A DNA stretch of 64,000 nucleotides from an uncultured Succinivibrio sp. (GCA_900754255.1 CAAECI010000094.1:1-64000); one strand, 5' to 3'. Shown: positions 1-9,891, counted from the first letter of the stretch. Numbers and translations are program-made. The notes: generated by a model from the sequence alone, not told the origin.

Positions 1-89
1 CAAAAAAGCTACTTTAGATGATGAAATGGGATTAACTAGCTGCTGAGAAACTATCGTGTAAGAACAATAACGAGATCTTAGGGATTTAT

Positions 90-121
90 TGTTTTATCGT
101 GTTTGATCTTCCGATAAAACA
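90..121 (-). terminator. Possible hairpin downstream of tRNA operon
   Basis: A 9-10 bp inverted repeat (arms near 91-99 and 112-120, loop of about 12) lies beyond the last tRNA gene on the minus strand. It has no strong T-run, so it may be a processing or weak termination structure. I see no gene in bases 1-190. Confidence 0.25.
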
Positions 122-194
122 GCTAAAGAAATCGTTTTGTTTAGTGTTATAAATCTATTTTGACTTAACCAAAAAAAGAGATTTTATAACTAGG

Positions 195-278
195 TGGTGC
201 GGAAGAAGGGACTCGAACCCTTACACCGAAGGCGCCAGAACCTAAATCTGGTGCGTCTACCAATTTCGCCACTTCCGC
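195..278 (-). tRNA. tRNA-Leu (anticodon TAG)
   Basis: The minus strand folds into a class II leucine tRNA with a long variable arm. The anticodon loop TTTAGGT is closed by the stem CCAGA/TCTGG, giving anticodon TAG (reads CUN codons). The T-arm contains GGTTCGAGTCC and CCA is encoded at the 3' end (195-197). It is the last gene of a four-tRNA operon. Confidence 0.95.
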
Positions 279-303
279 ATTCAAATAGATGTTTAGAAAA
301 GGA

Positions 304-379
304 TGGGGTGGCTAGTGGGGCTCGAACCCACGACAACTGGAATCACAATCCAGGACTCTACCAACTGAGCTATAGCCAC
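304..379 (-). tRNA. tRNA-His (anticodon GTG)
   Basis: The minus strand matches the bacterial histidine tRNA pattern: acceptor GTGGCTA/TAGCCAC, anticodon GTG in the loop TTGTGAT, and a C discriminator before the encoded CCA. The base at 380 supplies the extra G at position -1 that is typical of tRNA-His. Confidence 0.95.
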
Positions 380-427
380 CACGGTAGAAATTTTAATCCA
401 CTCTTTATATCCTGTCCGGAGGCTGGA

Positions 428-504
428 TGGCGCGTCCTAAAGGAATCGAACCTTTGACCCACAGCTTAGAAGGCTGTTGCTCTATCCAACTGAGCTAAGG
501 ACGC
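428..504 (-). tRNA. tRNA-Arg (anticodon TCT)
   Basis: Cloverleaf on the minus strand with acceptor GCGTCCT/AGGACGC. The anticodon loop CTTCTAA between ACAGC and GCTGT gives anticodon TCT, which reads AGA. CCA is encoded. AGA codons are more frequent in the AT-rich island at 39-46 kb than in the surrounding genes. Confidence 0.95.
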
Positions 505-509
505 TCAAG

Positions 510-586
510 TGGTCGGTGATATAGGATTTGAACCTACGACCCCCTCGTCCCGAACGAGATGCGCTACCGGACTGCGCTAATCACCG
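510..586 (-). tRNA. tRNA-Pro (anticodon CGG)
   Basis: First gene of the tRNA operon on the minus strand. Acceptor CGGTGAT/ATCACCG, anticodon loop TTCGGGA giving CGG, A discriminator and encoded CCA. The Pro-Arg-His-Leu set recalls the argX-hisR-leuT-proM cluster of enteric bacteria, in a different order and with different anticodons. Confidence 0.95.
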
Positions 587-604
587 AGTGAATTAACGGA
601 GCAC

Positions 605-632
605 ATATTATCAAATTCATTTGTTTCGTCAA
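605..632 (-). promoter_or_regulatory. Probable sigma-70 promoter of the tRNA operon
   Basis: On the minus strand TTGACG (627-632) and TAATAT (605-610) are separated by 16 bases. They lie about 20 bases upstream of the tRNA-Pro 5' end, the right place for the tRNA operon promoter. Confidence 0.55.
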
Positions 633-751
633 GCCTTATTTTCATCTTTTTTTTCATACCCTGCCCTCTTTGTAACCAATAATCATCCTTTTAGCTCACT
701 CCTGTGCGCTTTTGATAGAATACGCACGTTCCTTTTCGGGGGTATTTAAAA

Positions 752-1594
752 GTGTTTTTCGGTCTTTCTCTAAACGAGTTGCTTATTTCCATCGGCGTTC
801 TGGTACTTTGTGGTGTTTTTGCCGGTTTTCTGGCAGGACTCCTGGGTATCGGCGGAGGCGTGGTATTCGTCCCCTGTTTCTTCTTTATTTTTTCCTATTT
901 CTTTCACGTTCCTGCCGATACTGCCATTTTGGTTGCAACCGGCACCTCGTTGCTGTGCATGATCCCAACCTCCATTTCTGCGGCACGCTCACAATACAAG
1001 CGCGGAAATATGAATTTGGACATCATAAAAAACTGGTCCGTATCCATGCTCTGCGGCGTCGCCGTCGGTACCGTGGTAGCAAAGTTCTACGGAGGCTCCT
1101 GGCTGGCCGTGCTTTTCGGCTCGGTTATGATCATCAACAGCTTAAACATGCTGTTACGCGCCAAGGCCAAGCCTGCCTTCGATTCACTTCCTGGTCGCAA
1201 TCCTCAGCGTGTAATTGCCTTTTGCATAGCCTGCTTCTCCTCCATGCTGGGAATAGGCGGCGGAACCTTGACCGTTCCGGTCTTGAATGCCTGCAACGTC
1301 AAGGCTCATACCTGCATAGGAACCTCGTCGGCAGTCTCGCTCTTCGTATGCGTGCCGGGAGCCCTGCTCATGATCTTCATGAACATTTCCGCAACTCCTG
1401 CGGATGCCCCCATCGGAACCTTGGGACTTGTAAACGTCCTTACCGCCGTATGCGTAGTTCCCATCTCTATTTTATGTGCCCCGCTCGGTGTACGCTTTGG
1501 TAAAAGTATTTCTCCCATTACCTTAAAACGCATATTTGCGGTAGCCTTGTTCATAATAAGTGCCCGCATGCTGTATGAAGGGATCATAGGTTAA
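752..1594 (+). CDS. TauE/SafE (TSUP) family membrane permease
   Basis: Inner-membrane protein of 280 residues in the TauE/SafE/TSUP family, whose members export sulfite, sulfoacetate or other small organic anions. The N-terminus has the family glycine motif [10 protein letters not shown], and a matching half-repeat [11 protein letters not shown] appears near residue 165. This is the duplicated, roughly eight-helix topology of the family. The start is GTG at 752, behind a G-rich stretch that can serve as ribosome binding site. folD follows 17 bases downstream and may be cotranscribed. The substrate cannot be told from sequence. Confidence 0.85.
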   Translation: MFFGLSLNELLISIGVLVLCGVFAGFLAGLLGIGGGVVFVPCFFFIFSYFFHVPADTAILVATGTSLLCMIPTSISAARSQYKRGNMNLDIIKNWSVSMLCGVAVGTVVAKFYGGSWLAVLFGSVMIINSLNMLLRAKAKPAFDSLPGRNPQRVIAFCIACFSSMLGIGGGTLTVPVLNACNVKAHTCIGTSSAVSLFVCVPGALLMIFMNISATPADAPIGTLGLVNVLTAVCVVPISILCAPLGVRFGKSISPITLKRIFAVALFIISARMLYEGIIG

Positions 1595-1611
1595 CCTGTT
1601 ACGGAGTTTTT

Positions 1612-2478
1612 ATGACTGCTCAACTTATTGACGGCAAGGGAATTGCCAAGGAACTGCGTGCTTCTTTAAGAAAAGAGGTAGACGATCTCGTAGCCGCCGG
1701 CAATCGTGCACCGGGACTGGCCGTGATCCTGGTAGGGGAGGATCCTGCATCTCAGGTATACGTGCGCAACAAGCATAATGCCTGCAAGGACGTAGGGATC
1801 AAGACCTTCTCGTACAATTTACCAGCATCGACCTCTCAGGAGGAGCTTTCGCAGTTGATAGCCAAGCTGAACGCCGATCCCGAGGTCGACGGAATTTTGG
1901 TGCAGTTCCCCCTGCCTGAAGGTCTTGATGAGTCTCAGGTAGTTGAGGAGATAAGTCCCGCCAAGGATGTGGACGGCTTCCATCCCTATAACGTGGGTCG
2001 TCTCGTGCAACGCATCCCCTACATCTGTGCCTGCACTCCGCACGGAGTTATGACCTTATTACACAGAACCTTAGGCTCGGATCTCAAGGGCTTAAATGCC
2101 GTGATCGTCGGAGCCTCCAATATAGTAGGCCGCCCCATGGCACTTGAGCTGCTGCTTGCTGGCTGCACCGTCACCGTAACTCATCGCTTCAGCCGTCCCG
2201 AGGAGCAAAAGGCTCTTATCAAGGCTGCCGATATCGTGGTAGTTGCCGTAGGTAAGCCGCGCTTTTTGGACGGTTCCCTTATCAAGGACGGAGCCACCGT
2301 GATTGACGTAGGTATCAACCGCCTGCCCGACGGAAAATTGTGCGGAGACGTGGATTTCGATAAGGCTGCGGAGCATGCCGCCTTCATTACTCCGGTTCCG
2401 GGCGGAGTAGGTCCCATGACCGTGGCAACCCTGATGGAAAACACCGTCACCGCCTATAAGAGCCATATTGCAAAATAA
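1612..2478 (+). CDS. folD: FolD bifunctional methylenetetrahydrofolate dehydrogenase/cyclohydrolase
   Basis: Cytoplasmic enzyme of one-carbon metabolism that interconverts methylene-, methenyl- and formyl-tetrahydrofolate with NADP. At 288 residues it has the usual length. Visible signatures are the substrate region [14 protein letters not shown], the loop [11 protein letters not shown], the dinucleotide-binding segment [14 protein letters not shown] and the C-terminal [13 protein letters not shown]. It is followed directly by a strong terminator, so it ends the transcription unit begun with the TSUP permease. Confidence 0.97.
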   Translation: MTAQLIDGKGIAKELRASLRKEVDDLVAAGNRAPGLAVILVGEDPASQVYVRNKHNACKDVGIKTFSYNLPASTSQEELSQLIAKLNADPEVDGILVQFPLPEGLDESQVVEEISPAKDVDGFHPYNVGRLVQRIPYICACTPHGVMTLLHRTLGSDLKGLNAVIVGASNIVGRPMALELLLAGCTVTVTHRFSRPEEQKALIKAADIVVVAVGKPRFLDGSLIKDGATVIDVGINRLPDGKLCGDVDFDKAAEHAAFITPVPGGVGPMTVATLMENTVTAYKSHIAK

Positions 2479-2490
2479 CTTGGCTCCTGT

Positions 2491-2520
2491 AAAAACACCC
2501 GGACAAGCCGGGTGTTTTTT
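2491..2520 (+). terminator. Rho-independent terminator after folD
   Basis: A stem of about 10 bp (ACACCCGG/CCGGGTGT) with a 5-base loop is followed by TTTTTT. A-rich sequence on the other side could let it also serve fabV, which converges from the right. Confidence 0.85.
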
Positions 2521-2551
2521 ACGCGCCGAAAGACGCTAAAATTCATTACAA

Positions 2552-3760
2552 TCAGCGCGGAGCCACCATGTCGGTGAGATCTGCTATCTCCACGACGGGA
2601 TTTTGATCAGCCTTGTAGTCGATGCCGTCGACATCAAAGCCGAACAGCTCAAGGAACTGACGCTTATAATCGTCATAGTCTCCAAGCTCACGCAGATTGG
2701 CCGTAGTGACCTCTCCCCAACGTCTCTTGGTCTCATTCTGAACTGCAGGATCTAGCTCCCAGCCGTCCATTCTTAGACGCCCCTCGGCATCGATCTCAGC
2801 CTTCTTACCGTACAGAGCATCCTCAAACAATCTGTAAATATGCGCAATTAAGGACTCATAGGTTCCCTTCTCACGCATGACCTTAAAGAGTAAGGCCGTA
2901 TACAGAGCCATCATAGGAATGGCCGAGGAAGCCTGGGTTACCACGCATTTGAGCACGGTCACGCGCGCATCGCCCTTAACGCCGGCAAGACGCTCACGGT
3001 TGGCTTTGGCAGCACGATCGAGATCCTCCTTAGCCTTGCCCAAAGCTCCGCCCCAATAAATAGGATGGGTAAGCTCCGCACCGATATAGGAGTAAGCTAC
3101 GGTCTTAAAGCCCTCTGAGAGAACTCCGGCCTTTGACAGAGCTTCAATCCAAAGCTCCCAATCCTGACCTCCCATCACCTTTACGGTGTTGGCAATTTCC
3201 TCATCGGTGGCAGGATCAATGGAGGCCTCGATGATCTCATCCTTATTGGTATCAACCGCAGTTGCAGTATAGGTCTTACCTATGGGCTTCAATACGGAGC
3301 GTACCACCTCTCCGGTATCCGGCATCTTGCGGACGGGGGCAGCTAAGGAATAAACGAGGAGATCGATCTGACCCAAATCCTGTTTAATGATCTCTATGAC
3401 CTTTTCGCGGCACTCGTTAGAGAAGGCGTCGGCATTGATGTTCTTGGCATACAGCCCCGCTTCCTTGGCAAATTTGGTAAAAGCGGCGGTATTGTACCAG
3501 CCTGCAGTTCCGGGACGCTTCTCGGTTCCGGCCTTTTCGAAGAACACGCCCAAGGTAGCGGCTCCGGAGCCGAAGGCGGCAGAAATACGTGAAGCCAGAC
3601 CGTAGCCGGTGGAGGCGCCGATCACCAGCACCTTCTTCGGACCGTTTTCCATTTTCGGCTGTGATTTTACAAATTCTATCTGGCTCTTTACGTTGGCCTC
3701 ACATCCTGCAGGATGAGTGGTAACGCAAATAAAACCGCGAGTCTTCGGTTCGATGATCAT
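2552..3760 (-). CDS. fabV: FabV trans-2-enoyl-ACP/CoA reductase
   Basis: NADH-dependent enoyl reductase that completes each cycle of fatty acid elongation; FabV is the triclosan-insensitive alternative to FabI. From the ATG at 3760 the protein is 402 residues, the family's normal size, and begins [13 protein letters not shown]. An upstream extension of 39 residues is open, but AGGAG lies just before 3760 and family members start here. Visible are the cofactor loop [11 protein letters not shown] and the FabV catalytic Y-x8-K motif in [10 protein letters not shown]. Whether it is the only enoyl reductase of the cell cannot be judged from this window. Confidence 0.96.
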   Translation of the reverse strand: MIIEPKTRGFICVTTHPAGCEANVKSQIEFVKSQPKMENGPKKVLVIGASTGYGLASRISAAFGSGAATLGVFFEKAGTEKRPGTAGWYNTAAFTKFAKEAGLYAKNINADAFSNECREKVIEIIKQDLGQIDLLVYSLAAPVRKMPDTGEVVRSVLKPIGKTYTATAVDTNKDEIIEASIDPATDEEIANTVKVMGGQDWELWIEALSKAGVLSEGFKTVAYSYIGAELTHPIYWGGALGKAKEDLDRAAKANRERLAGVKGDARVTVLKCVVTQASSAIPMMALYTALLFKVMREKGTYESLIAHIYRLFEDALYGKKAEIDAEGRLRMDGWELDPAVQNETKRRWGEVTTANLRELGDYDDYKRQFLELFGFDVDGIDYKADQNPVVEIADLTDMVAPR

Positions 3761-3966
3761 ATAAATGCTCCTAAATAACATCCGCCTTGAATGCGGATCT
3801 GTTGAGGGCATTTTAACACATAGCCCGCACTGCACCCGAAAAGCTACATCCTGTGAAGATTTGCAACCCCTCCTCATATATTTTGTGCGTTATAATTCCA
3901 ACACTTTTTTCATTTTGTTATGAGTAATATCAGATCCGCTGCATGCGGCAACATTCTTTTTTCAGT

Positions 3967-5451
3967 ATGAAATCCTTTTTTAAAAACGCTTTTTTATCTC
4001 TGCTTTTATCATCATCAACAGTTCTTGCCGTTCCCTCATCATCGCTTCCCGTACAGGGCACCAATATGGGTATTGCCTACAGGCTCCCTGGCGGCAACGA
4101 TATCTACGGCCAAAATTACGATGTATACATGCATCCGGCATCCACGCAAAAGATCCTTACGGCCTTGGCCGCTTACCTGTATCTGGGACATGACTACAAA
4201 ATTCGTACCTCGCTTTTGTTAAATCGCAATGTCTTTGATCAAAACGGCAAATTACGCTTAAGCGCCGACGGTACCTTAAACGGAAATATAGTCATACGTT
4301 TCTCAGGAGATCCCACCTTAACCTCCGACAAATATCAAAAGTTGCTAGGTATGCTGAAAAAGGAGGGGGTCAAAAGGATAGCCGGTCGTGTCATCCTGGA
4401 TATGAGTCGCTTCGGCGGTCGCAGCCGTGCCAAGGGCTGGTCCTGGGATGATCTGCCCGTATGCTTCACCGCCCCGGCCGCTGCTGCCATCATCAATCGT
4501 AACTGCGCCTTTGCCCAGCTTCAGCCTCATGGAAAAGGAGCTTTGGCAACCGCTGTCATTTCCGCAGGATCACCCGTCACCATCAGCTCGGATGCCGTGG
4601 GTATTCCCGCTTCTCAATACGGAGGAAACTGCGAGCTTGAGGCCAATCTTTATCTGGACAACGCTTACCATATCACCGGCTGCGTACCCATTCAGAAGGA
4701 TAACAAGCCATGGCCCTTGTCCCTGTCGGTATCCGATCCTGACAAATGGGGTGAGGATTGGACGGCCCTGCTACTTAAAAAAATGGGTATAAGCTACGAT
4801 TCAATCGTAATAAGTCACAACACGGTATCAGGCTATGCCGATTATGGGTATTTGGACTCCGCGCCCCTAAAGGATCTCGTGCGCTACATGCTGTATCGCT
4901 CAAACAATCTCTATGCCGATGCCATATTGAAAAACGTCGGAGCCGAATATTACAAGGAGCCTGCTACCTACTACCGCGCCGTTACCGCCATGCGCTCCAT
5001 ACTCCAAAAAAATGCGGGGCTTAAGCTTGAGGAATCCTATCAGGTCGACGGCTCTGGACTGTCTCCGCACAATCTCATCACCCCGGCCCAATTGCTAAGA
5101 GTACTGCAATACATCATCGACAACGACGATAAACTTAAGCTACTTGAGGATATGCCCTTGGCCGCCAAAACCGGAACGCTGAAATGGCGCGGCTCGGTAC
5201 ATGAGGCCCCGCTTGCAAACAACGTGATCGCCAAAACCGGAACCCTCACCAATATTTCTAATTTGGCAGGAGTAATCACCACAAAATCCGGAAAACGCGT
5301 ACCCTTCGTATTCTTTACCAACGGTATTTCCCTGCCTCAGCGTCAGCGCGAGGCCGTAATGTATCACCGCATGGCCTCCCCGACCTTAGGCTACGAGCGC
5401 TACGTGCTGGAGGAAATCTACAACGAAAAGGTAATGGGCCGAGATTTTTAG
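3967..5451 (+). CDS. dacB: DacB-type D-alanyl-D-alanine carboxypeptidase/endopeptidase (PBP4)
   Basis: Periplasmic class C penicillin-binding protein that trims peptidoglycan peptides (carboxypeptidase and endopeptidase). The three active-site motifs are present: SxxK in PASTQKI, SxN in YRSNNLY, and KTG in IAKTGTLTNISN. A second KTGTL occurs about 25 residues earlier, in the GTL-x-x-RG segment; alignment with enteric PBP4 suggests only the later one is catalytic. The start at 3967 gives a clean signal peptide (MKSFFKNAFLSLLLSSSTVLA); an in-frame ATG at 3943 would add eight residues. The length of about 494 matches the family. Confidence 0.93.
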   Translation: MKSFFKNAFLSLLLSSSTVLAVPSSSLPVQGTNMGIAYRLPGGNDIYGQNYDVYMHPASTQKILTALAAYLYLGHDYKIRTSLLLNRNVFDQNGKLRLSADGTLNGNIVIRFSGDPTLTSDKYQKLLGMLKKEGVKRIAGRVILDMSRFGGRSRAKGWSWDDLPVCFTAPAAAAIINRNCAFAQLQPHGKGALATAVISAGSPVTISSDAVGIPASQYGGNCELEANLYLDNAYHITGCVPIQKDNKPWPLSLSVSDPDKWGEDWTALLLKKMGISYDSIVISHNTVSGYADYGYLDSAPLKDLVRYMLYRSNNLYADAILKNVGAEYYKEPATYYRAVTAMRSILQKNAGLKLEESYQVDGSGLSPHNLITPAQLLRVLQYIIDNDDKLKLLEDMPLAAKTGTLKWRGSVHEAPLANNVIAKTGTLTNISNLAGVITTKSGKRVPFVFFTNGISLPQRQREAVMYHRMASPTLGYERYVLEEIYNEKVMGRDF

Positions 5452-5468
5452 CACATAGGTTTTGACAA

Positions 5469-5508
5469 GATACTCCGCACCTCATTAAGGTTGCGGAGTA
5501 TTGCTTTT
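5469..5508 (+). terminator. Terminator hairpin after dacB
   Basis: Inverted repeat ATACTCCGCA/TGCGGAGTAT with a loop of about 12 bases, followed by a T-rich stretch (TTGCTTTTCT). It lies 18 bases after the dacB stop. Confidence 0.6.
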
Positions 5509-5560
5509 CTACCATGCCGGATCCCCACACCTCCAAGCTTTTCCCCTACGTAAACGCATA

Positions 5561-5592
5561 AAAAAAAATGAATCCATTTTCACGGATCCATC
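5561..5592 (-). terminator. Rho-independent terminator after alaA
   Basis: On the minus strand ATGGATCC pairs with GGATTCAT (one G-U pair), followed by about nine T. It lies about 75 bases beyond the stop of the aminotransferase gene. Confidence 0.7.
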
Positions 5593-5664
5593 TTCCTAGA
5601 TCTGAAATCATAAATCCGCCCTCAAGCTCCTTTAGAACAAAGCCGAAGACGGACGAGGCCTATG

Positions 5665-6876
5665 TTACTGCCTGTAATTTTTAAGGAAATGCTCGAGACG
5701 ATCGCAGGCATCATTGATGATGTCCACGGACGGCAGGAATACCACACGGAAGTGGTTGGGCTCGGGCCAATTAAAGCCGGTACCCTGCACTATAAGCAAC
5801 TTTTCCTGCTTTAACAGATCCATTGCAAACTTCTGATCATCCTTAATATTAAAGCGGCTGTCGAGCTTGGGGAACATGTACAGAGCACCGTGAGGCTTCA
5901 CCACGCTGACGCCTGGGATGGCATTCAAACGGTTGTACATGGCATCACGCTGCAGATAAAGTCTGCCACCAGGAATAATAAGTTCATTGATGCTCTGATA
6001 GCCGCCGAGTGCGGTTTGAATGGCATATTGCAGAGGAACGTTGGCACAAAGACGCATCGCCATCATCATCTTCAGGCCGTCCAGGAAGCCTTTATTGCGC
6101 TTGGCATTGCCGGTCACCATCACCCAGCCCATGCGGAAGCCGCAGGAGCGATAGACCTTGGACAGACCGTTATAGGTAAGCACGGTGATGTCATCAGCCA
6201 AGGTAGCAATGGAACGGTGAGCCACATCATCGTAGAGGATCTTGTCGTAGATTTCATCGGCCAGGATCACCAGATCATGCTTGCGGGCAAACTCCACTAT
6301 CTCCTGCAGAACAGGAGTTGGATATACGGCACCGGTAGGATTGTTGGGATTGATGAGTACCAAGGCTACGGTACGTGAGGAGATCTTCTTCTCCATATCC
6401 GCAAGATCGGGATACCATCCTGACTGCTCATCACAGATATAGTGAACGGCTTTACCGCCGGCCAGATTCACGCCGGCCGTCCAAAGCGGATAGTCGGGAG
6501 CGGGTACCAGCACCTCATCCCCGTTGTTAAGCAATGCATTCATAGTCATGGTGATGAGCTCGGACACGCCGTTGCCGATAAAAATATCGTCGACGTCCAC
6601 ATGCTTCATTCCCGCCTGCTGGTACTTCTGGGCAATGGCTTTACGGGCTGAAAAAATGCCGTTGCTCTCGCAATAACCGCACGCATTGGGAAGATTTCTG
6701 ATCACATCCTTGACAACTTCTTCGGGCGCGTCAAAACCAAAAACCGCGGTGTTGCCAATGTTGAGCTTCAGAATTCTTTCGCCGGCCTCCTCCATTCTCA
6801 GAGCCTCCTGATGGATCCGGCCTCTTATGTCATAGCAGACATTGTCCAATTTATGTGATTTTTGTAAAAGCTTCAT
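5665..6876 (-). CDS. alaA: Alanine-synthesising aminotransferase AlaA
   Basis: Fold-type I PLP enzyme of 403 residues that makes alanine from pyruvate and glutamate. Near-identity to the enteric AlaA (YfbQ) pattern is visible throughout: KLDNVCYDIRG at the N-terminus, LNIGN, VPAPDYPLWTA, INPNNPTGAVY, ADEIYDKILYDD, the PLP lysine in NGLSKVYR, and the C-terminal VQGTGFNWPEPNHFR. It is transcribed alone, with its own terminator. Confidence 0.95.
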   Translation of the reverse strand: MKLLQKSHKLDNVCYDIRGRIHQEALRMEEAGERILKLNIGNTAVFGFDAPEEVVKDVIRNLPNACGYCESNGIFSARKAIAQKYQQAGMKHVDVDDIFIGNGVSELITMTMNALLNNGDEVLVPAPDYPLWTAGVNLAGGKAVHYICDEQSGWYPDLADMEKKISSRTVALVLINPNNPTGAVYPTPVLQEIVEFARKHDLVILADEIYDKILYDDVAHRSIATLADDITVLTYNGLSKVYRSCGFRMGWVMVTGNAKRNKGFLDGLKMMMAMRLCANVPLQYAIQTALGGYQSINELIIPGGRLYLQRDAMYNRLNAIPGVSVVKPHGALYMFPKLDSRFNIKDDQKFAMDLLKQEKLLIVQGTGFNWPEPNHFRVVFLPSVDIINDACDRLEHFLKNYRQ

Positions 6877-7133
6877 ATTTAAATACCCGTTTTGATTTTG
6901 GTTTTAGGAAATTTGATATTAGCACTTTCAGCCCCCAAGATCGCAAACTGAAAATGAGCCCGTAACTAAAAACGGACGCTGCTGCCCCCAAAAACCGAAT
7001 TTCTCCGCGCAGCTGCTTATTTAAAAACCCGCTGACTTTTTTTGAACACCGGCTGTCGTCACTTTAAAAAAGAGGGCCTTTTCCAAGAAAATTTGATATT
7101 TTCTGATATTCTGTGCGCATTGAGAACACGATC

Positions 7134-7616
7134 ATGAGCTCACGAAACATATATTTTCTCACCGACGATCACGGAAATAAAACCCATGCGGTAATGCCCA
7201 TAGCTACCTATAATGCTTTGATGGGGCTTGCGGATCTGGTAAAAAACACCTCACGCATAGGGCGACACGAAATTTACGTGCTTAAAATAAAAAACGTAAT
7301 TGCCCGCGGCTACCCGGACGGACCGCGCAAGCGTCCCGCGTTCGTACTGATCAAGGACTCACAGGCCGTGCTTGAGGGAGCAGATTCTCTGCCTCAGCAT
7401 GTTAAGGAGCTGCGTGAAAAATTATTGGATGAAGGGAAGCTGAGACTCGATCCTGAAAACGAATGCTTTACGCTGACACAGGATCTGCGTTTAAAAAGCA
7501 GCTCGCTTGCTGCCGCCATAGTTTCCGGAAACGTACGTAACGGACTTGACGTATGGATGAACCGCGAGGGCTTTTCGCTTAAGGAATCGGGTTACGGTCA
7601 TAGCGGAAAGAGCTGA
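7134..7616 (+). CDS. DUF4357 domain protein
   Basis: Small protein of about 160 residues with two parts. Residues 1-50 (YFLTDDHGNKTHAVMPIATY) look like an antitoxin-type or substrate-recognition module. The C-terminal part fits the DUF4357 pattern as I recall it: a segment ending in VLEGADSL, then a charged helix with REKLLDEGKL, then LTQDLRLKSSSLAAAIVSG and a final NGLDVW. DUF4357 is often fused to nucleases or restriction subunits, so a stand-alone copy is unusual. The ATG at 7134 is preferred; a GTG at 7113 is also open. Function unknown. Confidence 0.65.
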   Translation: MSSRNIYFLTDDHGNKTHAVMPIATYNALMGLADLVKNTSRIGRHEIYVLKIKNVIARGYPDGPRKRPAFVLIKDSQAVLEGADSLPQHVKELREKLLDEGKLRLDPENECFTLTQDLRLKSSSLAAAIVSGNVRNGLDVWMNREGFSLKESGYGHSGKS

Positions 7617-7694
7617 TCTGCGTTATTAGGGCTCACCTTTTAGACATGGATCGACTAAGAACAGGCTTATTTAAAACAGGGTTAACTTTAATTT

Positions 7695-9101
7695 ATGGAA
7701 AATACAAAGCGCGCAAACTATAAAAGCGAGCGTAAGGGCTCGGAACACGACGGCCGCCAGCGCCGCAGCAATCACACACCCTACGGACGCAGGAGCGACG
7801 GTCCCATGCGTGATCGCAGACACGATCGCAACAAGGCAAAGCGTGAGGAAAGCATGTTCAGATCGCCCGAGCAGCACGAGGAGCATGTAAGACGCAAGGG
7901 CTTCTCGGCTTTCCAGCAGCGCTTGGTTTTATCCATACTTAAGGACGTGCTGGAAAACCATAAATCGCTGGATCGCGCCTATGCGCTGTGGTTTTCCAAG
8001 GTCAAGCTTGAGAGCGTTGAGCAGGGCTTTCTGATCCGTCAGATCAACGCCATGTTCAACCGCCTGTCCTATTATGCCTTTGTCTCGGGCTTAAAGCGGC
8101 CCTCAGATTTTGAGCGCCACGCCTCGCGCCTGCTTTTCTCCTTCTGTGCCGATCATGATTGGCCTCTGCCCGAGCTTGAGGGAGAGGAAGGCTTCGATCG
8201 CCGCAGCATGAAAAAACGTATGGGAGAGGGACGCAACAATCCGCTCATGAATCAGGGTTGTCCCGTATGGCTCAATGAAATGGGTGAAAAGGAGCTTAAG
8301 GACAGGTGGGAAAACGAGAGAAAGGCTCTGGGCGAACCGGCTCGTCGTTTCATTCGCGCCAACACCTTAAAAACGACACGCGACGAATTGGCCCGCGAGC
8401 TGTCCCAGGAGGGTACCGTCACCCGTCAGGTAGGCGGATCGCAGGTAGCCCTTGAGGTCACCTCCAACTCGGCTCTGTTTCGCACGCAGGCCTTCCGTGA
8501 CGGCAAATTCGAGCAGCAGGATGCGGGCTCCCAAAAGATCTCCGAATTTTTAGCCCCCGCCCCAGGTGAGCGCGTCGTCGACGCCTGTGCCGGAGCCGGC
8601 GGAAAGACTCTGCATCTTGCGGCACTGATGGAGGGCAAGGGACAGATCATTGCCATGGACACGGAGGAATGGAAGCTTGAGGATCTGAAAAAGCGCGCCC
8701 GTCGCGCCGGAGCCTTCAATATTGAAACCCGACTTATCACCTCCACCAAGATCATAAAGCGTCTTTACGATGCCGCCGATAAGGTGCTTATAGATGCTCC
8801 ATGCTCGGGAACAGGCGTCGTACGCCGCATGCCGGACTCCAAGTGGCGTGACGGACGTGAAAAGTTGCGCGAGCTGCTCTATACCCAGGAAGATATTCTC
8901 GAGCGTTATGCTCCTATGGTCAGACCGGGCGGTTTTGTCGTCTACTCGACCTGCTCCATCATGCCATCTGAAAATGAAAAGCAAATCGAAAAGTTTGTAG
9001 CCAAGCATCCTGAGGAATACCGTCTCGTCGAGGCCAAACACATCATGCCCTCCGACGGTACCGACGGCTTCTATATGGCAAAGCTTGAAAGGATCAAGTG
9101 A
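7695..9101 (+). CDS. RsmB/RsmF-type rRNA (cytosine-5) methyltransferase
   Basis: SAM-dependent RNA m5C methyltransferase of the NOL1/NOP2/Sun family, 468 residues. The Rossmann core holds the SAM motif VVDACAGAGGKTLHLAA, the acidic motif DAPCSGTG (motif IV, product-release Cys) and YSTCSI (motif VI, catalytic Cys). A substrate-side segment RANTLKTTRDELA precedes it. The first 70 residues are strongly basic and probably disordered, likely an RNA-binding tail. Without an NusB-like N-terminal domain it is not a standard RsmB; which rRNA cytosine it modifies is not decidable here. Confidence 0.88.
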   Translation: MENTKRANYKSERKGSEHDGRQRRSNHTPYGRRSDGPMRDRRHDRNKAKREESMFRSPEQHEEHVRRKGFSAFQQRLVLSILKDVLENHKSLDRAYALWFSKVKLESVEQGFLIRQINAMFNRLSYYAFVSGLKRPSDFERHASRLLFSFCADHDWPLPELEGEEGFDRRSMKKRMGEGRNNPLMNQGCPVWLNEMGEKELKDRWENERKALGEPARRFIRANTLKTTRDELARELSQEGTVTRQVGGSQVALEVTSNSALFRTQAFRDGKFEQQDAGSQKISEFLAPAPGERVVDACAGAGGKTLHLAALMEGKGQIIAMDTEEWKLEDLKKRARRAGAFNIETRLITSTKIIKRLYDAADKVLIDAPCSGTGVVRRMPDSKWRDGREKLRELLYTQEDILERYAPMVRPGGFVVYSTCSIMPSENEKQIEKFVAKHPEEYRLVEAKHIMPSDGTDGFYMAKLERIK

Positions 9102-9118
9102 TCACAATCCTTCGGCAT

Positions 9119-9150
9119 ATGCCCGCGCACAAAGCGCGGGCATCTTCTTT
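9119..9150 (+). terminator. Rho-independent terminator after the rRNA methyltransferase
   Basis: Perfect 10-bp stem ATGCCCGCGC/GCGCGGGCAT with loop ACAAA, followed by CTTCTTT. Confidence 0.8.
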
Positions 9151-9276
9151 AAAGAATCGTCGTCTTTGCTAAAATATTCCATATTGTCATGTATCCTGCT
9201 TTATTGTTTGACGACAGCAGATCAGTAGACAGTCAACGGCGATCCCTATTTTCCCCAAAAAATATTTACATCAGGT

Positions 9277-9891
9277 ATGAACGACAACGATTTTGCATCT
9301 TTGCTTGCTCAATCAGAAAATGAACATGGTGACGATCTGACCTTTGCAGAGGCAGCAGGGCCCGTCAAACGCATGAAGCAGGACAAGATAGAAAAAAACA
9401 CCCCGCTCTTGGACAAGAATACCGCCAAGTTGCGTCAGGAGGCGGCCGTTAAATTACCCGAAAAGCTCACCGAAAGCGCATCCTCAGCCTTCGTACACAT
9501 GGTAGGTCCTCAGGAGGTGCTGGAGTTTAGGCGTCCCGGTATTCAACCCTATATCATTCGCAAACTGAAAAACGGCGAATACAGCGAAGCCGATTTTATA
9601 GATTTGCACGGTCTGACCGTGGAAAAGGCCTACGAAAGAGTCATGCGCTTCATAGCTTTTGCCAAAGAAAAGGAATACCGCTGCATACTCATCATCCACG
9701 GCAAAGGACAGATGCAAAAGCAAAAGGCGCTCATCAAAAGCTTTACAGCCCATTGGCTACGCCAGATCCCCGAGGTCTTGGCCTTTCACTCCGCTCCGGA
9801 ATGGAAAGGCGGCACTGGTGCCGTAATGATAGTGATGAAAAAAGGTGACAAGGCCTCGGCCCTAAATCGAGAAATTCACTCACGTCGTTAA
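9277..9891 (+). CDS. Smr-domain endonuclease-like protein (SmrA type)
   Basis: Protein of 204 residues with a C-terminal Smr domain, a fold found in nucleases acting on nucleic acid or on stalled ribosomes. The signatures are DLHGLTVEKAYERV, IIHGKG and GGTGAVMIVM. The segment VLEFRRPGIQPYIIRKLKNG in front of the domain resembles enteric SmrA (YdaL), where PLEFRREGLQ is found, more than SmrB. The N-terminal 70 residues are charged and low in structure. It stands alone between two transcription units. Confidence 0.85.
   Translation: MNDNDFASLLAQSENEHGDDLTFAEAAGPVKRMKQDKIEKNTPLLDKNTAKLRQEAAVKLPEKLTESASSAFVHMVGPQEVLEFRRPGIQPYIIRKLKNGEYSEADFIDLHGLTVEKAYERVMRFIAFAKEKEYRCILIIHGKGQMQKQKALIKSFTAHWLRQIPEVLAFHSAPEWKGGTGAVMIVMKKGDKASALNREIHSRR

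Noticed and set aside
5140..5230. Duplicated KTG motif in DacB as a sign of gene fusion
   Set aside because: The first KTGTL corresponds to the DGTLRYRG-type segment in enteric PBP4; only one catalytic KTG is expected and the rest of the protein is single-copy.
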